Below the pieces are notes generated by a model that worked only from the letters and a program-made list of their open reading frames with translations, searched no databases and had not been told where the DNA came from. The position numbers were made by a program, and so were the translations under genes. From the NCBI GenBank assembly GCA_003151335.1, contig PLXE01000016.1, forward strand, positions 1-64,000: a stretch of DNA of 64,000 nt, in the 5' to 3' direction. This DNA is from Acidobacteriaceae bacterium. Lineage in GTDB: Bacteria > Acidobacteriota > Terriglobia > Terriglobales > Acidobacteriaceae. Positions 7,968 through 17,300 of this stretch are shown piece by piece; the first letter of the stretch is position 1, and every line of letters starts with the position of its first letter.

Positions 7968-8624
7968 TCAGGAGTTCTTAGGGAGCGCCCTTTCTGGACG
8001 CGGTCTCGTTTCTTCCACTCCCGTGAAAGCTGGTATGGTTGCACAACCTCTTGCAGAAATTCCATCTCGCCATAAGATCTTTATCGCGGTGCTTGCCAGA
8101 ATCCGAACATCCAGCAATAGGCCGCAATGATCTACATACCAGACGTCATACCGAAACTTCTCTTCCCAGCTGATAGCGTTTCGCCCATTGACTTGTGCCC
8201 ATCCCGTAATGCCGGGTCTGACGTAATGCCGACGAGCTTGGTCGGGGGTATAGCGTTCCAGATATTCCATCAGCAGCGGGCGCGGCCCTATTAAGCTCAT
8301 CTCGCCCCGAACAACATTCAGAAGCTCCGGAAGCTCATCCATACTGCTGTGGCGTAGAAAATTGCCAAGCCTCGTCAAACGAGCGCTGTCTGGGAGCATC
8401 TCTCCAGTTGTCGTGCGCTCGTCGGTCATAGTGCGAAATTTGTAAAGGAAAAACGGTTCGCCTTCCCGACCGGGTCGCCGCTGGCGAAACAAGACTGGCC
8501 GGCCGAGATTCACCTTGACCAGTATCGCAATGCAAAGCAGCAGCGGCGACAAGGCAATCAACAGCAGAGCGCCGACAATCATATCCAACGGTCGCTTCAG
8601 GCACTTCTGGTAGGGCCCGTTCAT
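7968..8624 (-). CDS. pglC: Undecaprenyl-phosphate sugar-1-phosphate transferase, PglC-like
   Basis: A 218-residue protein. The start at 8624 is set by a 4-bp ATGA overlap with the acetyltransferase; the same frame stays open much further but is out of register with that gene. It has one N-terminal re-entrant hydrophobic helix (residues 13-35), then YKFRTMTDER, SMDELPELLNVVRGEMSLIG and PGITGWAQVNGRNAISWEEK. The small size without extra membrane helices and the DERTTTGEMLPD segment closely match Campylobacter PglC, which moves phospho-diacetylbacillosamine onto undecaprenyl phosphate. It starts assembly of the repeat unit at the inner membrane. Confidence 0.9.
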   Translation of the reverse strand: MNGPYQKCLKRPLDMIVGALLLIALSPLLLCIAILVKVNLGRPVLFRQRRPGREGEPFFLYKFRTMTDERTTTGEMLPDSARLTRLGNFLRHSSMDELPELLNVVRGEMSLIGPRPLLMEYLERYTPDQARRHYVRPGITGWAQVNGRNAISWEEKFRYDVWYVDHCGLLLDVRILASTAIKILWRDGISARGCATIPAFTGVEETRPRPERALPKNS

Positions 8625-9251
8625 AAACGCCGGTCCGAGGTGGAGAGTGCTTTCTGTGTGGCGGGTACGCCTACTACCGTTGCTCCTGGGGGCACCTCCC
8701 TTGTCACAACCGCACCAGCCCCAATCTGTGCTTCGTCCCCGACCTTGACGTACTGTAGGATTTGCGCTCCAGTGCCAACCATGACAGAACGTCCCAGGAT
8801 CACTCCTCCCGAGATATTGGCTCCGGGATTGACGAGCGATCCTGCTCCGATAACTGATTCGTGACCTACGGTGCATCCGAAGTTCAGTTGAGAAAAATCG
8901 CCGAGTTGGACTCCGACGGTTGCAACCGCGCGGACGCAAACTACCGCACCTTTTCCCAGTTTCACTCCGTTGCCAACATACGCGGTGGGATGCACGACTA
9001 GAGGCCACTCCACCTGTGGGTAGCGCCTAGCCAATTCCTGGCCCACCCGAAACTTTGCGATGGGGTCGCCGATTCCCATGGCGAAGGCGTCTACATCGTG
9101 CGCTGCCGGCCAACTGAAGTCGCCCAGGACTGTCGTATTTCCCCCGCGTATTAGTGAGAAAACCCAGTACCTGAAATTCCGGGAACACGCGAAGCATGTC
9201 GGCCAGCTCGCGCGCATTTCCACCAGCTCCGATGATGACAAGCTTCTTCAT
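8621..9251 (-). pseudogene. pglD: UDP-sugar N-acetyltransferase PglD/NeuD, frameshifted
   Basis: The N-terminus MKKLVIIGAGGNARELADML (from 9251) and the left-handed beta-helix acetyltransferase part (from about 9150 to 8621, many hexapeptides such as VIGAGSLVNPGANISGGVIL) are in different frames. The switch falls in a run of five G in acgcgggggaaat. Removing one G gives a continuous 209-residue PglD-type protein, LTNTRGNTTVLGDF across the joint. Start and stop overlap both neighbours by 4 bp, as in an intact operon. It is either a real inactivating mutation, a phase-variable tract, or a homopolymer sequencing error. The enzyme would N-acetylate the 4-amino UDP-sugar. Confidence 0.85.
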
Positions 9252-10516
9252 ACGGCCGCGACTCCCATCACTTGCCCTTCCTGCCCGGGCGCTGGCATTG
9301 CTTCCAACCCCAACTGAATGCGGCGGAGATAGGCGCGCGAATCGAACTCCACTGGGCGGACCGAACCTTCCAAGATGTGGCGATAAATCTGGTATACCTC
9401 CTGGCCGGTACGCTCGAAATCGAACATCTCTTTTACCAGTGCTCTACCCGTTGCGGCCATCGCTCGATGGTGTTCCGGCTCCGCCAGCACCTCGAGCACA
9501 GTCTCTGCCAATATTTTCGGAGAGCGTACTGGAACCAACCTGCCGGTGACGCCCTCAATGACTAGCTCGGGAATCCCTCCAACGGCGCCCGCCACCACGG
9601 GAACTCCAGCCAGCAGAGGTTCGAGCACGCCGCCGCAATTCTCCGATAACGGCACGTGCACGGCACAATCGAAATCGGGCCAGCTCCTGGCCACCTCGAC
9701 AGAACTGAAAAGACCGGGCATGAGCACATCGTTCCCGGCAACCCGGCGAGCACGCTTCCGCAGCCGCTCCTCGTACCAAGGTCCCAAGCCAAACGAGTCG
9801 CCAATCAGCACGCCTTTAATTCCCGGAGCAGCTCGTACCAGCACCCCGAGCGCGTCAATGACATCCTCATGACACTTCAGGCCCACCATTTGGCCCAAGA
9901 AGTACTTTGGGGGATACATGAGGTTCATGTTCCCGACCAACCTGCTCTCTGGAGCGATGCCAAGGCGCTGGTGAAGGTAGAATTGGCGCTTATCCGAAAT
10001 CGCCTCGACGCGCCAGCCCGGATAACTTAGGAAGTACCGCGAGCCCGGGACGCCGGCCCGTTGATAGTGATTTGTAATGCAGCGACTTGACCCGATCCAA
10101 TAGTCCGGCTCGCCAGCTGACATCACGCTCACGTCTGCCTGCCGGGAGTACCAGTGCTCCAGGTGGAGAGGTCCAGCCACCTGGAACACGCGGGGAATTC
10201 GGTGGCGTTTACCCAATGCGAGCCGTAAGGCCAGGGTCGTGGTTACAAAATGGCTGTGAATCAGGTCGGGCTGAACTTTGTCCACCAGCCGCCCCGCCGT
10301 CCGCTTCACCTCGGCGAAGCGCCCCGGATGCCGCACGGGGAGGGCCAAATCAGCACTGTGGATGGTGGCGCCGGCGCGCCGCCACGCCTCGACGGTGCGG
10401 CCCTCGGCCCGCGGCAGTGCCACGTGGACCTCCACCCCTGACCGCACCAATACCGCTGCCAGGTTGGCCGCCCAGCTTGCGCCATCGGATGTCTTGACTA
10501 CGTGGAGGACACGCAT
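9248..10516 (-). CDS. Glycosyltransferase family 4
   Basis: A 422-residue GT-B retaining glycosyltransferase. Seen: N-terminal MRVLHVVKTSDGASWAANLA, and the C-terminal nucleotide-sugar site PLSENCGGVLEPLLAGVPVV with the E-x7-E spacing of family 4, followed by GGIPELVIEGVTGRLV. It adds one sugar to the lipid-linked repeat unit on the cytoplasmic face. The first protein of the PglD-PglC-aminotransferase run overlaps its end by 4 bp. Donor and acceptor are unknown. Confidence 0.85.
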   Translation of the reverse strand: MRVLHVVKTSDGASWAANLAAVLVRSGVEVHVALPRAEGRTVEAWRRAGATIHSADLALPVRHPGRFAEVKRTAGRLVDKVQPDLIHSHFVTTTLALRLALGKRHRIPRVFQVAGPLHLEHWYSRQADVSVMSAGEPDYWIGSSRCITNHYQRAGVPGSRYFLSYPGWRVEAISDKRQFYLHQRLGIAPESRLVGNMNLMYPPKYFLGQMVGLKCHEDVIDALGVLVRAAPGIKGVLIGDSFGLGPWYEERLRKRARRVAGNDVLMPGLFSSVEVARSWPDFDCAVHVPLSENCGGVLEPLLAGVPVVAGAVGGIPELVIEGVTGRLVPVRSPKILAETVLEVLAEPEHHRAMAATGRALVKEMFDFERTGQEVYQIYRHILEGSVRPVEFDSRAYLRRIQLGLEAMPAPGQEGQVMGVAAV

Positions 10517-10674
10517 CGCTAAGCTATGCCGCCATTGGCTTTAGTTGCGATACCTCGAATTCGCTTACTTAGCAAGGCCACCTCACATGCAGTAATCTCC
10601 ACGAATATCTGCACACGATAAAAGCAACCCGTATTTTGCCGTGCGATTCGGTTTTCCAATAGCTTCAGAGCTCC

Positions 10675-12147
10675 CTATCTTTGTACCCTTACTGGTGTAG
10701 AGCAGATTTCCCGGACCACGCCGTTGAAATCGACCTTAAAGCTGTGAATTTCATGTGGTGGAAGCTTATAGTCTGTGGCTCCGCACAAATTGAAAGCCGA
10801 TGTCGCGAGAGTGCTATTTCCGTTGGCTGAACTAATGGTGAACTCCTCGCCAGGCTGCCCGTTTTGGAGCTCGCTGATTCTGCTAAGAGCGCTCTCATCA
10901 AGATAGAAATCGTTACACTTCTCTAGGTCAAGAGCCGTCACTCCACGGGGCACACTGCAAGTCGTCTGGACCAAAGCCGAGCCAATCACGAACGTTCCTG
11001 CCGGTAATGACAGTAACCGCTGGCCGGCAGCGGCGGTCATAGCCTGCTTGGCAGTCGGAGGGGGGTCTATATCATTCTTGACAGACCGGAACCAATTCGA
11101 CCCGATTAACTGTTGACTGTCCGAGCGCAACGTTGGTCCAAGTTGGATTCCGGTATCCCAGCCTTTTATCAGATTGCCCTGAATTGTGGAACTGAATCCA
11201 CCGTTGTTGTTAATGGCGACCGCGCCGCGCCCTAGCTGGTTGTTGTTGTACATAGCGTTGCCGATCGCAACCAAAGGCCTTCCTGGAGAATAGATAGCCT
11301 GCAACGGTAAGGCAGACGCACCTGGCTTTAGCTCGAAATAGTTATAGCTGACTTCGTTGACTTCAGGATATCCCCGAGGGTCAGTCAGGTCGATTACGCC
11401 TACCGCTGGACTAGCCAGGAGCGGCTCAAAATCATTGTGGTTGATGAATAGATTCCCACCGCCCACCCGAATACCTAAGTCTGTATTGAAGATGTTCTTC
11501 TCAATCCAGCAGACGTTGCATCCGTAGTAGGTAGCCGCCGCGACCGACGAATAGTTGTTTTGGAAGTCAAGCGCGTAACCGTGGTCCACATGCTTGTTGT
11601 GCTCATAAGTCAGGTATAGTACGCTTCCTCCCTTGATGTGTGCTGCGCCAAGAGGAAAATTGGCAAAGCTGTTTCCTACGAAGTTCCAGCTAATGCCTGC
11701 GTCTATGAACACGCCGACTCGCGCCGTACCATTGCCATCAAAATGAAGGTTCTCAATCGTCACATCGAATAAATCCTTCGGACCGCTGATCATCGGAGTG
11801 GCGCATTCCTTAGTAGCCTTGAGGCGTGCACTCGCAGAAGTCCTACCAAAGGCCGGCGGACCATATAGCTTTACACTGGGAGAAAGAGTAATACCACATG
11901 ATAAGTAAGTGCCAGGAGGAAAGTAAAGGACAGCATTTATGGCTGCCGCTGACCGAATCGCGGCAGTGATGGCTGCGGTATCATCAGATATGCCGTTGCC
12001 AGTGGCGCCGGCAGTCTTGACATTGTAGACAAGGGCGGTATCGTCAAGGGGTTTAGGAGTTGCAGAAGGCCGAGCCATTTCGATACTCTGCCCGTAAAGG
12101 CTTATCGCTGACAAGCATATCAGTGCTGAAGCTAGCATGTTGTGCAT
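10675..12147 (-). CDS. Secreted right-handed beta-helix protein (pectate lyase-like)
   Basis: A 490-residue protein. ATG 12147 is preferred because GAGG and GGGAG lie upstream; a TTG at 12177 is also in frame. A signal peptide spans MHNMLASALICLSAISLYGQ. Next comes VKTAGATGNGISDDTAAITA, the entry motif of pectate-lyase-3/GH28-like beta-helices, then PPGTYLSCGITL and many Asn-rich coils. No clear catalytic Asp triad of polygalacturonases is visible. In this locus it may trim, bind or epimerise the polymer in the periplasm or outside the cell. That role is inferred from position. Confidence 0.75.
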   Translation of the reverse strand: MHNMLASALICLSAISLYGQSIEMARPSATPKPLDDTALVYNVKTAGATGNGISDDTAAITAAIRSAAAINAVLYFPPGTYLSCGITLSPSVKLYGPPAFGRTSASARLKATKECATPMISGPKDLFDVTIENLHFDGNGTARVGVFIDAGISWNFVGNSFANFPLGAAHIKGGSVLYLTYEHNKHVDHGYALDFQNNYSSVAAATYYGCNVCWIEKNIFNTDLGIRVGGGNLFINHNDFEPLLASPAVGVIDLTDPRGYPEVNEVSYNYFELKPGASALPLQAIYSPGRPLVAIGNAMYNNNQLGRGAVAINNNGGFSSTIQGNLIKGWDTGIQLGPTLRSDSQQLIGSNWFRSVKNDIDPPPTAKQAMTAAAGQRLLSLPAGTFVIGSALVQTTCSVPRGVTALDLEKCNDFYLDESALSRISELQNGQPGEEFTISSANGNSTLATSAFNLCGATDYKLPPHEIHSFKVDFNGVVREICSTPVRVQR

Positions 12148-12195
12148 TGCTCCCTGCCTCTTGTGTTTGTTTGGCAAAAGCGTTCGTGAGCTGAG

Positions 12196-13188
12196 CTAAA
12201 GTTGGTGGTGAGAAACACCTGTCTCATCGTGGGAAAAGGCAGTCGAATGAGGAGGCGCGCTAGATCGATAGCTTGTGGCGACCTGCCACGCTGGGCTAAA
12301 TGCTGCTGAACTCGCTTTGACGGTCGCGAGGGCGCGGCTGAATATTACGAGGTCATTTGCGTTAGGAGGTCTAGAGCGGCGCGAAATCATTTTGTTCCAG
12401 AGTCCCAGACGGTCCGCTCCCCAATAAAGTGGCTTTTTGAGAAATGTCTTCAGGGCAAGATAGCGGCTCCACACAGGGAAATTATTGTTATACTGCCTCA
12501 ACATGTCCTGAACTGTATCGAGGCCGCTCAGGACCTTTGTTATATTAGCGCTGTCATATTCGGTGTAGATGTATTTGACGTCTGGAATAATCGCATACCG
12601 CTTTCCGAGCGCCAGCCTAAGCATGTAATCAACATCTTCGCCCAAGCGGTACTGCATATTGAACGTTAGTCCAGCAACATCGCGCGGGCGATACATAGAG
12701 GTTGCGAATCCCCAAGGGGGCACCTGGGGACTGCTCAAGGTCCCGTAGAATACTGGGGACTGCGGACAAGGGCCCTGCGCACGAACGCCGGCAAGGTTGT
12801 GACTCGAATCAACGATCCCGATACCGGTGCCGACGACGGTCACAGATGGGTCCGCCGTCATGACCTCCACTTGCTTTTCAAGCTTGTCAGGATAGATCCA
12901 ATCATCGGCGTCAACCATTGCCAGCAAATCGCCCTTCGCCAACGAAGTTGACAGACCGCGTGCATAAGACCTTCCCTTGTTGCTATCCAGTCTTGTATAC
13001 CGTATTCGGCTATCCCGGAATTGCTCGACTATCCGATCGGGACCATCCGTAGAACCGTCGTCGACCAAAATGCATTCCCAATTCGGATACGTCTGAGCTT
13101 GGAGTGAAGCCAGCGCCATTCCTAAGGTTGCTGCTGCGTTATAGCACGGCATCAAGACCGACACTAAAGGATCCATCTGAGTGTTCAT
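12196..13188 (-). CDS. Glycosyltransferase family 2
   Basis: A 330-residue GT-A inverting glycosyltransferase. Residues 8-50 show SVLMPCYNAAATLGMALASL and ILVDDGSTDGPD, and the metal-binding motif follows in MVDADDWIYPDK. The C-terminal part is variable with no membrane helix. It adds one sugar to the repeat unit in the cytoplasm. Encoded between two family-4 enzymes and the beta-helix gene in the same direction. Confidence 0.88.
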   Translation of the reverse strand: MNTQMDPLVSVLMPCYNAAATLGMALASLQAQTYPNWECILVDDGSTDGPDRIVEQFRDSRIRYTRLDSNKGRSYARGLSTSLAKGDLLAMVDADDWIYPDKLEKQVEVMTADPSVTVVGTGIGIVDSSHNLAGVRAQGPCPQSPVFYGTLSSPQVPPWGFATSMYRPRDVAGLTFNMQYRLGEDVDYMLRLALGKRYAIIPDVKYIYTEYDSANITKVLSGLDTVQDMLRQYNNNFPVWSRYLALKTFLKKPLYWGADRLGLWNKMISRRSRPPNANDLVIFSRALATVKASSAAFSPAWQVATSYRSSAPPHSTAFSHDETGVSHHQL

Positions 13189-13262
13189 CCTATGTTGGCG
13201 AGATTAAAGGAGCGGCACCGGGATGCATCTAACATTCCAAACGCTCAGCCCGGAGCGCAATA

Positions 13263-14480
13263 TCAAAGGCAACTTGTGTTGCCCAAGAATTTCTTGAGAA
13301 CTTGAACAAACTGGGCAGCGCGCGAGTCTGGCTTCACTTCTCTCCCTCGCGTGCCGACATTTCCAATGGACTCCAGTGCTTCGGTAAATCGGTGCACATA
13401 GTGGTTCCAAGTACACTGCTGCTCGACTCGATTGCGAGCGCGGTTTCCAGCTGTCAAGAATATGGCCGGATCGTTAACCAGTTGAGAGAGAAACTTGGAC
13501 AGCGATGCCGCGTCGTCCTGCTTGATGAGCCATCCACCTTCGCCCTCCTTGACGGCGTCGGTTATACCACCCGTTCGGGTCCCTATCACCGGGACCCCGC
13601 TGGCCTGAGCTTCCAGAAATGCTAAACCGAAGCCTTCGACCTCTTGGCGTTCAGGCAGTTCCCGGGTGCAAAGCACAAACAAGTCGGAGGCGCGATATAG
13701 ACCGGGGAGGTCATCCTCGGGTACGAACCCGAGAAACCGAACCTGCTTCGCTAAGCCAAGCTCTCTAACCTGCCTTTCCAACTCGCCCTGGTGAGGTCCC
13801 TTTCCTGCAATCAAATAGACCAGGTTACGACGGGTGTGCTCGCTAGAAGCGGCTATCGCCTTGAGGACCACATCGTGTCCTTTATAGGCATGCAATCGGG
13901 ACACCGTCAGCAACACAGCCTTATTTGCTACTCCTAGTTGGCGCTTTGTCTCTTCTCGGTCGCCGGGGAAAAAACGTTCGTGATCCACCGCAAGCGGGAT
14001 CGCCACAGCATTCGCTTCCGGTGCCCCCTTGAGTACCAGGTTCCGGGTGTACTCGCTGTCGGCAACGACCAAGTCCGCGGCCTCGCAGACTTGCCGCAGC
14101 AGCCGTTTCCAGATCTCGCGGCGCCACCGGGACTTGCTGGGCATCAGTTCTGACCCGGCCGCGAGGATGACTCGCGGCCTCACACCGGCAGCTTGCGCCA
14201 GCAGACCATCTGGATACCACAATCCGCAAATGACGGGCCCCCGGCATGTCCCATCACGCAGCGCCCGGTAACTGTCCCACTCCCGCCACGGCCGAGCATT
14301 CCTCACGCGAATTTCACGCACGCCCGCAATTGGTGTCGGAACACCTTTACTCGGAGCAGGGGCGATCACCTGAACGTTCGCACCGAGTCGTGCGCAACCA
14401 CTCGCGATCTCCGAACACCACCGCGCGACCCCGCCGTCGTTAGGGGGATAATCACCAGAGAGTAGTATTAGGTCTGTCAT
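13263..14480 (-). CDS. Glycosyltransferase family 4
   Basis: A 405-residue GT-B enzyme. ATG 14480 (MTDLILLSGDYPPNDGGVAR) gives the family-typical N-terminus; a TTG 18 bases earlier is also possible. The glycine-rich GDYPPNDGGVARW loop, the LLTVSRLHAYKGHD hinge and the donor site EGFGLAFLEAQASGVPVIG with GGITDAV are visible. It acts in repeat-unit assembly; sugar specificity is unknown. Confidence 0.87.
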   Translation of the reverse strand: MTDLILLSGDYPPNDGGVARWCSEIASGCARLGANVQVIAPAPSKGVPTPIAGVREIRVRNARPWREWDSYRALRDGTCRGPVICGLWYPDGLLAQAAGVRPRVILAAGSELMPSKSRWRREIWKRLLRQVCEAADLVVADSEYTRNLVLKGAPEANAVAIPLAVDHERFFPGDREETKRQLGVANKAVLLTVSRLHAYKGHDVVLKAIAASSEHTRRNLVYLIAGKGPHQGELERQVRELGLAKQVRFLGFVPEDDLPGLYRASDLFVLCTRELPERQEVEGFGLAFLEAQASGVPVIGTRTGGITDAVKEGEGGWLIKQDDAASLSKFLSQLVNDPAIFLTAGNRARNRVEQQCTWNHYVHRFTEALESIGNVGTRGREVKPDSRAAQFVQVLKKFLGNTSCL

Positions 14481-14538
14481 CTGCGAAAGTGTTATCAAAA
14501 CGTGAGGCTACCACCGGGAGAAGTGAATCTGAATCAGT

Positions 14539-16110
14539 TCACCTATCATAGCCGCTTTTGAATTCCCGTCGCACGGCAAAGCCGGGCGCCATAGCGGGGG
14601 TCTGGCGACCAAAAGGATATTGTTGCCGCATTCTTAGAGCATCTATTGTCTTTAAGAGTACTAGCCAAAAGCAGGTGTATAGGGCAACATATCGAATCAC
14701 TAACGGCGTCGGATACACGTAGCACTGAATGCAGGCCTTCAGTAGAATACAAAGAAATATTAGCTTACTAGTATAGCTAAGCTTTTTGCTATATAGGCCA
14801 AGTTCCTCACCGAGACATAGTGCCAGCATAGCAAGAAATCCCATAATCAACACACCGAGTGGTCCTGCCGTTGACCAACCATCTGCTATAACGCCGAACT
14901 CCACCGCAGAGCCGGGCTGGTTCAAAAAGCCATAATGAGAGGACTGGTTCGTGCCATAACCAGACTGATAATACTCTTCACGAGCTTCGGGAGACCATGT
15001 TCCGAATCGAAAGTAGGCACCCCAGCTCGCCGCCCAACCTGCAAAACCCCGATATGGTACCGGATCTGGCGTCAGAATGATGCTCGCCGCATTAGGCCAC
15101 GCGTACAAACGATACAAGACGTTGCCTATAGGATCCGCACGTTGAGTATCGTAATCAGACTGACTGACCGTAGCGCCTTCGAAGAAGTCACTCCAGTGTG
15201 ACGGTTTAAGCAGTTCGACAGATCCCAGTCCCCTGGTGCTGCGAACGTCTCCAACCATCGAGAAAAAGACGAGAATTGGAAATGCCGCTGCAAGAGCGGT
15301 GCAGATCACTGCCGCACGACGGCGCTCCCGAGGAGAGATTAAGCGCCCAACGAGATACAAACCGAGGAGCATAATAGGATATCTGGTACCGCGCAGTCCG
15401 CCGACGAGAACGTTAAGTACCAGAACGACCAGGACTCCGCCATTCGCCACCGCGCCGAGATCTCCGGCAAACCATCCCACGAAGAACGCCACAGCTTCTA
15501 AATCTTCTCCAAGCACACTCAGCATCCAGGCGAGGGTTTCCGGTAGAAGCTGCCCGAGCATCGGTTGTAATACGTGTACCAAAAGGGCTGCAACGAGAGC
15601 GTATTGTGCTCGTTTTGGCAGGGATTGCGTCAGGTCTAAAGAGTCCGAGTTCTTTCTGCGAATAACCGAGCCGTACACCACCGCGGCGAGGGCAGTGCCG
15701 CCGAGCAATGAGAGGTGCCCTAATGCGAGAGCTCCGGAATGCTCAGCGATATCCATACCCCAAGCGCCATTAATGCACGTGGTGGTTCCATATAATGCAA
15801 GCAATAACTGAACCAGGCACTGACTCCCATATATACAGACTACAGCTTTGAAGCAATAGGAGTTTGGTAATATTGTGTTTCCCACTTGAAGTACAACCCA
15901 GGTAGTAGCCAGAGTCGCAGCACTTGTCAGTGCTAAACCGACTGAGCCACCGATGAATGACCCGATCGCACATGCCGAGAGCGCAATAACAGCCACGCCA
16001 AACAGAAGCGCTCCGCGCGAGCCTACCATGCGCTGGTCGCCTGTCCCCCGAAAAACTCCGATCGATGCCGCCTGATTCGTTGCCACGCTCACCTTCGTCC
16101 GACTAAGCAA
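14539..16110 (-). CDS. Polytopic membrane protein, probable Wzy-type polymerase
   Basis: A 523-residue protein with about ten to twelve hydrophobic helices and a large soluble loop in the middle (roughly residues 265-390) containing FRFGTWSPEAREEYYQSGYG. This layout is that of polysaccharide polymerases that link repeat units on the periplasmic face, but sequence motifs of the O-antigen ligase family are not obvious. Its 5' end overlaps the neighbouring glycosyltransferase gene by 22 bp. A second, clearer polymerase/ligase is at 21095. Confidence 0.65.
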   Translation of the reverse strand: MLSRTKVSVATNQAASIGVFRGTGDQRMVGSRGALLFGVAVIALSACAIGSFIGGSVGLALTSAATLATTWVVLQVGNTILPNSYCFKAVVCIYGSQCLVQLLLALYGTTTCINGAWGMDIAEHSGALALGHLSLLGGTALAAVVYGSVIRRKNSDSLDLTQSLPKRAQYALVAALLVHVLQPMLGQLLPETLAWMLSVLGEDLEAVAFFVGWFAGDLGAVANGGVLVVLVLNVLVGGLRGTRYPIMLLGLYLVGRLISPRERRRAAVICTALAAAFPILVFFSMVGDVRSTRGLGSVELLKPSHWSDFFEGATVSQSDYDTQRADPIGNVLYRLYAWPNAASIILTPDPVPYRGFAGWAASWGAYFRFGTWSPEAREEYYQSGYGTNQSSHYGFLNQPGSAVEFGVIADGWSTAGPLGVLIMGFLAMLALCLGEELGLYSKKLSYTSKLIFLCILLKACIQCYVYPTPLVIRYVALYTCFWLVLLKTIDALRMRQQYPFGRQTPAMAPGFAVRREFKSGYDR

Positions 16111-17168
16111 GGCTGGTTTCGATACTCCACACCGTTTGAGTTCTGAGCAGGGGTATCCTTGCCGGCAAGGCCCAGTACCGAGAACATGGCTCGCAGCCGC
16201 TGCTCGTAGGTGTGATCTTTGTGCGCGCGCTTATAAGCACGTTCGGCAATAGCAAACCGCTCCTGTGGGTGTGCCAGGTAAAAATCCACCTTCTCTTTCA
16301 GTTCAGCACGACTTTGAAAGGTGACGATCTCGCGCTCAGGCTCGAAGAGTGACGGCAACGTCGGTTTGAGGTCGGTGATCTGAAAGCCTCCGCAACCAGC
16401 CGTCTCAAACAGCGTGCAATTTACCCCCTCAATTTCTGCGTAATTCATGGTATTCACAACGATTTGTGCGGCACGAACTGCCTTGGCTTTACTTTGTTCA
16501 GCAACCAGCCTGTGCTGATACTTAGCACGGGTTGGCGACTCAACCCAGGAAGGGCAGGCATTGCCCCATATCTTGAGATCGTAAGAGACAAACTGCTCCA
16601 ACATGCGTGCGCGGTAGTAATGCAAACTGCCAATGGCGGCCAAATCACAGCCGAATTCGCGACGATCCGATTCGGAGAGAGTGATTGCGGTGTGCCATAG
16701 GGGATTGCAGGCTTCGGGTAGATAATGAGCGTTCAATCCAAGTTTGTCCCGCAGGAGCGGCACAATATGGGATTCCTTGACAAATATAGCGTCATACGAA
16801 CCTGCAATTAGATACCCGCGGTAGAAATTGGCAACCGGGTCAGTGAACCAACAAACAAGTTTGGATGCCGAGACCTCGCTCAACCGTTTGAGCACTTGAG
16901 GGGGCAGACCCTGCGTGAGAAGAACAAGGTCCGGTTGATTCGCAGCTACGGTCTTTACCAGCTTGTCGTAGGCAACCCGTTCCAAAAGGGGGAAAGCCCT
17001 CGGCGCATATATCCAGAATGCCTGAAAGACCCGGTTCTGATTGTGGTAAGCGCGCGAAGTGCTTACGTTGGTCACGAGGTGGCCCATATGTTCCAAGCTG
17101 ACACTAACGTTACGGGCGAAAGAATCAGGAAATTGCGCCCCTACCACGACGATCTTTAGTTTTGTCAT
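16089..17168 (-). CDS. CgeB-like glycosyltransferase
   Basis: A 359-residue protein from ATG 17168 (MTKLKIVVVGAQFPDSFARN); a longer start at 17210 is in frame. It shows the CgeB/DUF3880 plan: N-terminal Rossmann-like half with LVCWFTDPVANFYRG, then a second half with YLPEACNP, GSLHYYRARML and the donor-site region GVNCTLFETAGCGGFQITDL, and a C-terminal RAYKRAHKDHTYEQRLRAM. CgeB-type enzymes are GT-B glycosyltransferases. It lies inside the polysaccharide operon and probably adds one residue. Confidence 0.75.
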   Translation of the reverse strand: MTKLKIVVVGAQFPDSFARNVSVSLEHMGHLVTNVSTSRAYHNQNRVFQAFWIYAPRAFPLLERVAYDKLVKTVAANQPDLVLLTQGLPPQVLKRLSEVSASKLVCWFTDPVANFYRGYLIAGSYDAIFVKESHIVPLLRDKLGLNAHYLPEACNPLWHTAITLSESDRREFGCDLAAIGSLHYYRARMLEQFVSYDLKIWGNACPSWVESPTRAKYQHRLVAEQSKAKAVRAAQIVVNTMNYAEIEGVNCTLFETAGCGGFQITDLKPTLPSLFEPEREIVTFQSRAELKEKVDFYLAHPQERFAIAERAYKRAHKDHTYEQRLRAMFSVLGLAGKDTPAQNSNGVEYRNQPCLVGRR

Positions 17169-17300
17169 CAATTTCGTCCGGTGCGGAGCGTGAATGAGGC
17201 CGGCCGCCATTTATATACGTCCATCTAAGTCCTACGGACGGTAGCTCGCTCGATCCCCGGCCGCATCTCGCCACCACGCCAGAAAACGTCGTGGCACCGA

